Shown here: piece after piece, positions 57,031 through 64,000 of the stretch
Numbering within the stretch: position 1 is the first letter of the stretch
How the letters are laid out: every line of letters begins with the position of its first letter
Source: Saposhnikovia divaricata
Lineage: Eukaryota > Streptophyta > Magnoliopsida > Apiales > Apiaceae
Assembly: GCA_036435485.1 (NCBI GenBank)
Contig: CM071595.1
Coordinates: forward strand, 6,686,001 to 6,750,000
Length of the DNA stretch: 64,000 nucleotides
Direction of reading: 5' to 3'
Notes under the pieces: model-generated
What the model was told of the DNA's origin: nothing
The model's database searches: none
Seen by the model: only the letters and a program-made list of their open reading frames with translations
Position numbers and translations under genes: made by a program

Positions 57031-57423
57031 AACACTCCCTCCCCAAAAATGTTATTTTCATTTTTTTTTTATCCAAAATATTGTTATTTTTAACTTTAAC
57101 TTTAACCCTTTGCTGTCGATCCATCATTGGGCTTTAATAAATATCTTCTTATTTTCCAAGTCTCCTTAAAGTACTCTAACAGAAGGCAGGTATCAAACGT
57201 GATTCTTAAGCAGAAGACTAGACCGATATCGTTTCTTTTCATAATCTTCAAGACACAAATGGGAATGGCTCTATAAAAATTGGATATTGCCACATAAGTT
57301 TGTTATTGAAGGACTGTTAACAGTAGTAGCTTCAAGCATTATGATACTATTCACTGTCTTTTGCTAAACACAATCATGTGTTTAGCAAAGACATCATGTG
57401 TTACACATGTATGAACAAATCCA
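57031..57423. other. Intergenic, no gene seen
   Basis: T-rich sequence, with a small inverted repeat GTGTTTAGCAAA / TTTGCTAAACAC near 57360-57390. No coding region supported. Confidence 0.4.
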
Positions 57424-59020
57424 AAATTAATCCGCAGGTAGACCGTGAGATGCACGAAGAGTCAAAGACCTTATCCTTACCCTAAAGAGTTTCCGTTTGC
57501 TGAATATATATTTACCTACTTTTAACTCAGGGGTATGCAGTGTCAGTTTAATGAAGCCTTGATTATTCTTCAATCCTCCGAGGAATCTTGGGGTATCACT
57601 AACACCCACTGTCCCTGTAAAATGCAACTGGAAAAAAACAGAAGAAACTTCAATACTGGCAAACTGGCGATTGTACTATGTTGTACTAATATTACAGCAT
57701 AAACATGGTTCAGAGCTGCATGGAAAAGTTTTTTACTTAAAGCTCAAAGAAGGGTCTAATTAAAGAGTTGCTTGTATCACTGAACATAATCACAATACAC
57801 ATTTCGATTACAAATTAACAATGTCTGCATGCCAAATCTGCAATTTATAACATAAGCATCTTGGTCAAACCCAAATCTACTTCATAAAAAACATCCAAGG
57901 ATATGATAAAATAACTGTAGATCCAGTCTGAAAGTTACAACATTAGGTTTCATCAACCACTAGGACTGGAAAATAAATTTAATCGAGTTCATAAAGTGAA
58001 GATGTTTCATTTGATAGCTGACTCCTTGCTAATTACTCTTCTGAGGATCTCAAGTATAGATGATATCTAAATCATTAAATTTCAAACAGCATTCCTTTCG
58101 ATTTCATAACAGCTTTCACACCAAAGGCTTCAAGCGAAACAAATTTCTAGCCTGAGAAGGAAATTTCTAAACATAAGCATCATGTCCACTTACTACTGGA
58201 AACCAAAATTATATATTTATAGAATAGGTAATAACTGCAGTTAACTTTCCAAGAGTGGCACTGATAAATAAATAATAATTAAAAAGAAGACTATCCATGC
58301 TGTTGAGAGCCCGTGCTTAAGAATTTTAAACTGCGCTGTTTACTTCAACTATGACGGTTTAAAGTTGAAGAATTTATCATCTAGCAGGTATTCCGCTGAA
58401 TGGCATAAAGACTCGCTCACCACCAAATCTTAAATTCAAATACTTCCTTGAAATTGTATCTACCCAATAAACACTTGCTCAAACTTTAGCAAGAAAAAAA
58501 AAAGCATAATAATGTATTACATCAAATTACTCGGCTGAAAGAAATTGTTGTATTAGTTGGTGGTTGAACTTCCAAAACTCAATATCCACAATATACAAAG
58601 TGATTTTTGCAAAAATATGCAAGATACTTTGTCTCAGCTGCTATATAAATCCAGTCATCCTTTCTCAAATCATTCATGTAAAGTTCAGTTGACAGGTAAA
58701 TATCAAGTTACTGAGCAACGAAGTTGAAAAAGATAGTAGAAATCAAATTCAAGAAAAGATTCACATGATGCATTTTAGAGATCCTGAAATTGCTTTCAAA
58801 TAATGGGAGGATCGCTAGTAAAAGATGAAAAAACATGAAAATTACATTAGAAAACGAAATAATACTGTCACTCTTCATAACAGTTAAACATAATCACCTG
58901 AAGAATCTTTGAAGCAGAATATCCAAAAACAGGAAGTTGAGCAAGCGCTGTACATAACTTTGCAGCTTGAAACACCAGTAAGGACACTGCTTCAGACCCC
59001 TGTGATTTGCAACTTGATCC
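57424..59020 (-). other. Possible minus-strand exons of an unidentified gene
   Basis: Three segments look exon-like. 59020-58898 (123 bp, phase 0 at both ends, AG and GT borders) encodes 41 residues including SEAVSLLVFQAAKLCTALAQ and LPVFGYSASKILQ. 58459-58377 (after an AG) encodes SRKYLNLRFGGERVFMPFSG before TGA. 57627-57427 (after a pyrimidine tract and AG) encodes TGTVGVSDTPRFLGGLKNNQ and continues to TAA. I do not recognise the protein, and the first two cannot join directly because of phase. They may be tail exons of a gene or alternative 3' exons downstream of the Bruno-like gene. The intervening DNA is AT-rich and intron-like. Confidence 0.35.
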
Positions 59021-59628
59021 CTATAATCTCAAAGGAAGGTCATTTATATAGTACAGGGTAACATACACAGATGGAAGAATGACAAGACAGATTCTGGAGA
59101 GTTTTAAAAACACTCGGTGGAGAACCTTTTTTTTTTCTTTTTTTTTTTTTGCTAATTCGGTGGAGAACATTTTGAAGCAACTATAAGTACAATCTGAGTT
59201 TTCATGCCTAAGTCTACATCTCAAACTATATATTAAAGAAGAAAAAATTATAAACAAGGAAGAAAGACTATTTCCGAGAGAAGACAAATCATTTTTTCTC
59301 TTTTTGAGTAAAAATTTGATGAAAAAGAAGAAAGATGTGTATCACAAAAAACCAAGCTTCGGGAGAAGAATCAATAAATTAATAATCAATGTCTAATGAA
59401 ATTACATGTTACAACAATTTGGAAATTACAATTGCGCAGATGTGACCCAAGGAATACAGCATCATGGCCTTGATTACCATGCAACCACAAGTAGGACAGA
59501 CCTCCGGGTATGATGCATTGTTACAATCCTACCCACAATAGCTGAGGACTGCACTGACTAGGCATATGAGGTTGCATGTAAGCATATATGACAGAGATAG
59601 CTGCTTTCTTCTTGAGCTTACCTCCGAA
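59021..59628 (-). other. 3' UTR / downstream region of the Bruno-like gene
   Basis: Non-coding sequence below the stop at 59629. About 59390-59628 is less AT-rich and probably 3' UTR. A T/A-rich stretch near 59127-59150 looks like low-complexity insertion. Confidence 0.4.
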
Positions 59629-62169
59629 TTAGAATGATTTATTTTGTTTGTTGTCTCGTTTAAGTTGGACCTTCAACTTCTTACCACCTAACTGGCAACC
59701 ATTCATCGTACTAATGGCAGCTTGAGCAGCTGCTGGTGAGTCGTAACTTACAAATCCTGTTATTAAAGGCTAGTTAGATGCAAAAATAGAGATATATCAT
59801 ACTTCGAAATCAACAAAAAATATATCTGTATAAACTTGTACCGAAGCATTTGCTCACTCCAGTTGCTTTGTCAACAAAAACTTTAGCGCTTACGACTCTA
59901 CCAAATGCTTGAAATGAATTTGCAAGCTCTTGATCACCATATTCTTGAGGAATATGATAGATAAATAAATTAGCACCAGGCGGACCTGTATTTACAGTAC
60001 ATATTTAATAAATTAGGTAATATAGATAACAAAACATTACTGGAGATATTGATTAACATCTAGCTAGCAAACACGACCTTCTAGCTGACCCCCTGAACTG
60101 GTACTGACACCTGAAGATGCAGCAGGGTGATTGTTGGCAGCAAGTGGTATAGGACTCGGAGGACCACTCAAGGGCCTATTACTCATTATGCCCCCAGCGT
60201 ATGCCAAAGGATACTGCAATCCACTCACAGCTGGATAAGCAGAGCCGAGATAACTTGCTCGTGGCACGGAATAGTTTCTAGGGGTCAATCCAGGGGAGAA
60301 TTCAGGTAAGGCTCCTCGGACTGCATTTCCTTGGCTTACTGATGATAGCATATTATGATAAGCATGTTGATTCTGCAATGGTGGTAGGCGATACGGCATG
60401 AGTCCGTAAGTTCCAGGACCCTACTAAGACATCAACTGTTAATTAAACTGCACTTCCATTTACAAGCACAGCAAGCAAGCAATATAGAAAATTGAGAGTA
60501 CAGACATTGAAATTTCAAATATATCTTATGGAAGAGGACCTAGCAGTTACTTATTAAGTATATTACCTCAGAAGTCAGAACTGCATTTTAACAAAGCGGA
60601 ATCACATCTCTCTCTCCATAATGTTTTAACTGTTTATACCTCTTCTTCCAGTTCTCTCATACTTTTTTTCGCTTATATCCCGACTTTTCAATAATTCATA
60701 CATTATACTTTTTTCATAAAATTACAGAGTTTCCAGCGAACTATAAACCCATGTTCGCGCAAAGTTACAATTCAGGGATTCTATTACCATGATTAATGAT
60801 CCCAAATATTAATCTTAGGAGTATTTATCCTCAAGTAAATAAAAAAGATCCCAAGTGTTGGTTTGGTACAGCGTCATGTGTGAGATCATTCATAAATCAG
60901 ACTAACATGCCATTACTATTGTTAAGAAATAGTTATAGAATAACACACTGTAGATGTCTTGTTATTTGATGGATAACAACTTTGTCAGGAGAGTGTTTAA
61001 TCCCTTTTATATCTAGCGGGAGAATTATCACATATTCCTCCCCATTACCTTGTTTTTGGTACATAATTAGTCCTTCTCTATCAATCCCACCCAAGTGTTT
61101 TTTTAAAGATGGGATTATTTTCTGCAGGATTAAGGATTTTATCAAATGTTTAATCCGTGCAAAAACAGTGAACTATAGGTGGCAACTCCAAGGAAACAGA
61201 CCTGGTATCCATATCCATTGTATGGGGGCATATAACCCATAGGCAACGCTCCAAACAAAGACGAATGCTGTGGGGAGTCGGCATTCGCCATATTGAGAGG
61301 CTGTGATTGAGCTTTCTGAGCCCTCCGCGCGAGTCTCTCCTTCTCAGTATCTGCCCACTTGACAACTAAAGGTACGGTTGAGCCCTAATATACAAAAATT
61401 ACAAGAACAAGTTATTCAATTTATCCACTAAATAACAACAAAAATGACGATGGAAAGCAGGCTGGAGTACCAAAATAAGACAAAAGAATTCGAAGAACAT
61501 TTATGTTCAGAACTTTGATATCAACCAATTTTAATTAGGCATACGAATATTAAGTAGATTGAAGCTAAATTTTCTACCATCTTTTATATAAAGCTCAAAT
61601 AATGTTGGCTTGATTTTATATGTTTCAAAAATAAAACATGCAGCAGATAAAATAAACCTAAAAGAACTTCCAGTAAAACTATAAAGAAATTAAAGTCAAA
61701 ATTCATATAATTTTTATTGATGGAATGAAACTTTTGTCAAACCTCCATTCTGTGATTTCCATTGAGGGCCTCTATGGCTGCAACTGCTTGTTCTTTGGTC
61801 TCATATTTCAAAAAGGCACAGCCTGTGTTATTTAAAAAACAAATAAATGTAAATATCCAAGAAAGAATCAAAACAGAAGACAGGCCTATCCTAGGAAGCA
61901 CGGACTCTTCATTTTGGTTGCCGTATGCGAGTCCGACTCTCCGACTCGGCCCCGACTCGTCAGGTGGAGAGTCCGGACGAAAACGTGGTTGGACTCGGCC
62001 CTACTTAAAAAAGCCCAAGAAGATGAAAACCAGAGATGGAGTCTGTTCTTTTTACCCAAGAAGATGAACAGAATGTTGAGAATATTGACTGATCTTTTTC
62101 TAGTTTTCAAATTATTTTGAAGGATGAAACTTTTATTACTTGTTATGAACTTATGAATTTATGAATATG

Positions 62170-62228
<59 letters not shown>

Positions 62229-62735
62229 TTATTTGCCGAGTCCCGTATCCAAGACTCTTCGATGATTGGCGAATCCCCGAGTCCCCGTACCCGTGTCCCG
62301 TGTCGCCGTATCCGAGTCCGTGCTTCTTAGGGCCTATCTTAAAAACAAGCACTTGGGAAAACATCAGATAAGTAACAAAGTTTAAGGTTGTTGAGATACC
62401 ACTGGAAAAAGGATTTTTTTTTTTTTTGAAGGTACCTTTGCTCGTCTGCTGAGAACCTCGCAAAATTTGCAAGTCTTTTATATCTCCGTATTGTGAAAAT
62501 AAATCAGAAACTTCAACCTCAGTCACATTTTTTGGAAGCATGCCAACAAAGAGCTTGTGCTCTGTTCAAAGTAAAACATAAAACTTTAAGTTAATTTACA
62601 TTTAACATCGAAGATATATCGATAACATAAATGTGTACCATCATCTTACATAGAGCATTAAGTTTGTAAAATTATGTAATTACCTAATCTTTCCAATTCG
62701 CCATCTGCATACTTCACTTGCAGCGGGCTAGCTGC
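59629..62735 (-). CDS. Bruno/CELF-like RNA-binding protein, 3' seven exons (partial)
   Basis: Exons on the minus strand, all with GT-AG borders and matching phases: 62735-62684, 62561-62436, 61822-61743, 61384-61202, 60420-60078, 59985-59842, 59756-59629 (TAA). Encoded in order: end of RRM1 (SPLQVKYADGELERL), RRM2 (EHKLFVGMLPKNVTEVEVSD, then GCAFLKYETKEQAVAAIEAL), a Gln/Pro/Tyr-rich linker (YGLMPYRLPPLQNQ), and RRM3 (GPPGANLFIYHIPQEYGDQE, then GFVSYDSPAAAQAAI) with a basic tail. The three-RRM layout is that of plant Bruno-like proteins related to Arabidopsis BRN1/BRN2, reported to bind 3' UTRs such as that of SOC1 and repress flowering. The start codon and most of RRM1 lie beyond 64000. A hAT MITE sits in the intron between the two RRM2 exons. 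Confidence 0.94.
60421..61201 (-). other. Intron of the Bruno-like gene
   Basis: 781-bp intron with AG acceptor at 60421-60422 and GT donor at 61201-61200. Short open frames inside are chance. No repeat recognised. Confidence 0.8.
61891..62330. mobile_element. hAT-type MITE in a Bruno-like gene intron
   Basis: Ends CTAGGAAGCACGGACTC and GAGTCCGTGCTTCTTAG (16 of 17 paired), flanked by the perfect 8-bp TSD GGCCTATC at 61883-61890 and 62331-62338. 440 bp. The interior has GAGTCC/GACTCGG-rich subterminal repeats and a long (TA)n near the right. The 8-bp TSD indicates the hAT superfamily. Confidence 0.93.
62166..62224. repeat. (TA)n microsatellite inside the hAT MITE
   Basis: About 58 bp of near-perfect TA dinucleotides; likely length-polymorphic. 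Confidence 0.95.
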
Positions 62736-64000
62736 CTGTAAAAAGCATGAAACTTGTCCTTTTAATTTAGAGTACAAAAAGTGTTTAAAGCCAAAAACAT
62801 AAAAGTCCACATGATAATGAGTTATTGACAATTGTATGGCAAGCCAGAACCTTGAGTTATAAATATTATGATGTTCTTTTTACCAAAGGGAATCAGAGAA
62901 GAAGATTTTGAATAGTGGATTTCAAAAGTTTGACAGGATAGCTCATCTAAAGCTCAATAAAAGGGAAAAAGTCGTGTTATCATCTCTCAAGAACACTTAA
63001 CCATTTGGAGTGTCCATTTGAGTTTCCTCATGTCCTACGGACATGCACACTTCTAGAGCAATGGAGAGTCCTATGAATCACCTTTTATGAGTTAAAAGAT
63101 AAATGCTACTCAACTGTTATAACTTATGTATTTCAAATAGATTAGTTTTCAAGCATATCACAGCTAAACACGTGTTCTCTTTTTCTTTTTGCTACATGTT
63201 CCTAAAGATTACATTAAAATACCCAACAACACAACATTTTGGCATATAACCATCTCATATTCTCATCTATGAACAGCAACTGAGCTGTTACTGTAATTGG
63301 TTTCATCGGGTCAGCTCAAATGAGGTTCACTTGGAAAAAATTCATTTTTCTTAGTTCCTGCTCTCTCCTTTATTCACTTGGAAATAGATGCTGATGGAGA
63401 AGTGAGAACCAAAATTTGCAGTGAAGGAGCACATTTAGAATTATTATAATTCAACACAATAAATATTTTGAAATCATGTTTACTTCAGCAATCGTATAAG
63501 ATTTAAAAAAAAAAAAATGGGAACTAAACCTTCATAATATTAATAGTATAAGTTATTCATTAGGGTCACGTGATAAGTCGGGGTAATCTCTCCTCGTAGC
63601 AATTCAGATTGGAAACTACAGAGATGAATAAATGAATACATTGTGGATGTAAAGAGTTACTTTTTACATATTTATCTAAATTAATTGCTCATTCAGCACT
63701 ATCTGATATAAGACAAATTAAACTTCAGCACATCCATCCGGTCTTCAGATTTAAAAATTTTAACTAATTATTATACAAGCTATAAACTTTACTAATTCTA
63801 CAGATTAATTTTGTTCCTATGCAGACTAAGACAAAGTTAGGCAGACTTTATTTTAGTAGATTGATTTGTCACTATTTCTGAAGACTTCACAAAATTCATG
63901 TACTAGTGAACAACAACAGAATAATGTATATGAACAAATCGAAAATTTTAAATTTTAAATTAATATAATTATGGAGATAAAATATAATTTGCTGATAGAA
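62736..64000 (-). other. Large intron of the Bruno-like gene, runs off the window
   Basis: No exon with RRM1 motifs is found to 64000, so this is presumably part of a long first or second intron. AT-rich; a short poly(A) run near 63508. No mobile element recognised. Confidence 0.6.

Noticed and set aside
57687..57695. Geminivirus nonanucleotide TAATATTAC
   Set aside because: Exact match, but no flanking stem and no viral sequence nearby; expected by chance in AT-rich DNA.

Overview
The window is nuclear DNA of a flowering plant, most likely a eudicot. Split plant genes with GT-AG introns, plant retrotransposon lineages (Ty3/gypsy Athila/Tat-like, Ty1/copia Sirevirus-like, L1-type LINE), Helitrons and many MITEs all point that way. 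It is AT-rich and dominated by mobile DNA; I cannot fix the species.

Layout. 1-2290: decayed gypsy pol (+). 2920-4465: LTR plus primer-binding site of a second gypsy-type element (-). 4466-7570: AT-rich DNA with small tandem duplications, a MITE and microsatellites. 7785-10706: complete four-exon RopGAP gene (CRIB + RhoGAP), preceded by a long GA tract. 11367-11610 and 12524-13000: a two-exon micro-gene and a small acidic-protein gene, both (-). 13727-20735: two related composite repeats carrying short palindromes, a solo LTR with target-site duplication (TSD), ten 176-bp tandem units, and a joint between fragments of two different CRESS-DNA-virus Rep genes, the second keeping a complete HUH nuclease domain. 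20796-25297: MITEs, a TRIM-like solo LTR and Helitron pieces. 25298-38539: a Sirevirus-like copia element (-) with two nearly identical LTRs, intact gag-pol and an env-position reading frame split by one amber codon, followed by a gag fragment of a second, more diverged element. 38610-44367: a MULE-type MITE with 10-bp TSD, duplications with SINE-like heads, Helitron termini and a foldback Stowaway. 44385-49785: full-length, mutated LINE with a 17-bp TSD. 49803-57030: MITEs, a Helitron with internal duplication, and a second copy of a dispersed repeat first seen at 6661. 59629-62735: the 3' seven exons of a Bruno/CELF-type three-RRM RNA-binding protein gene (-), with a hAT MITE in one intron; its 5' exon(s) lie beyond the window.

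Host functions seen are Rop GTPase signalling (RopGAP) and post-transcriptional RNA regulation (Bruno-like). They are not obviously linked; the rest is a record of nested insertions. The most unusual locus is the Rep-Rep joint at 19806-20673 with its satellite and palindromic surroundings. Second is the copia element, in which one short motif (core ATCCGTTGAT) recurs in LTR, spacer and two unrelated coding regions.
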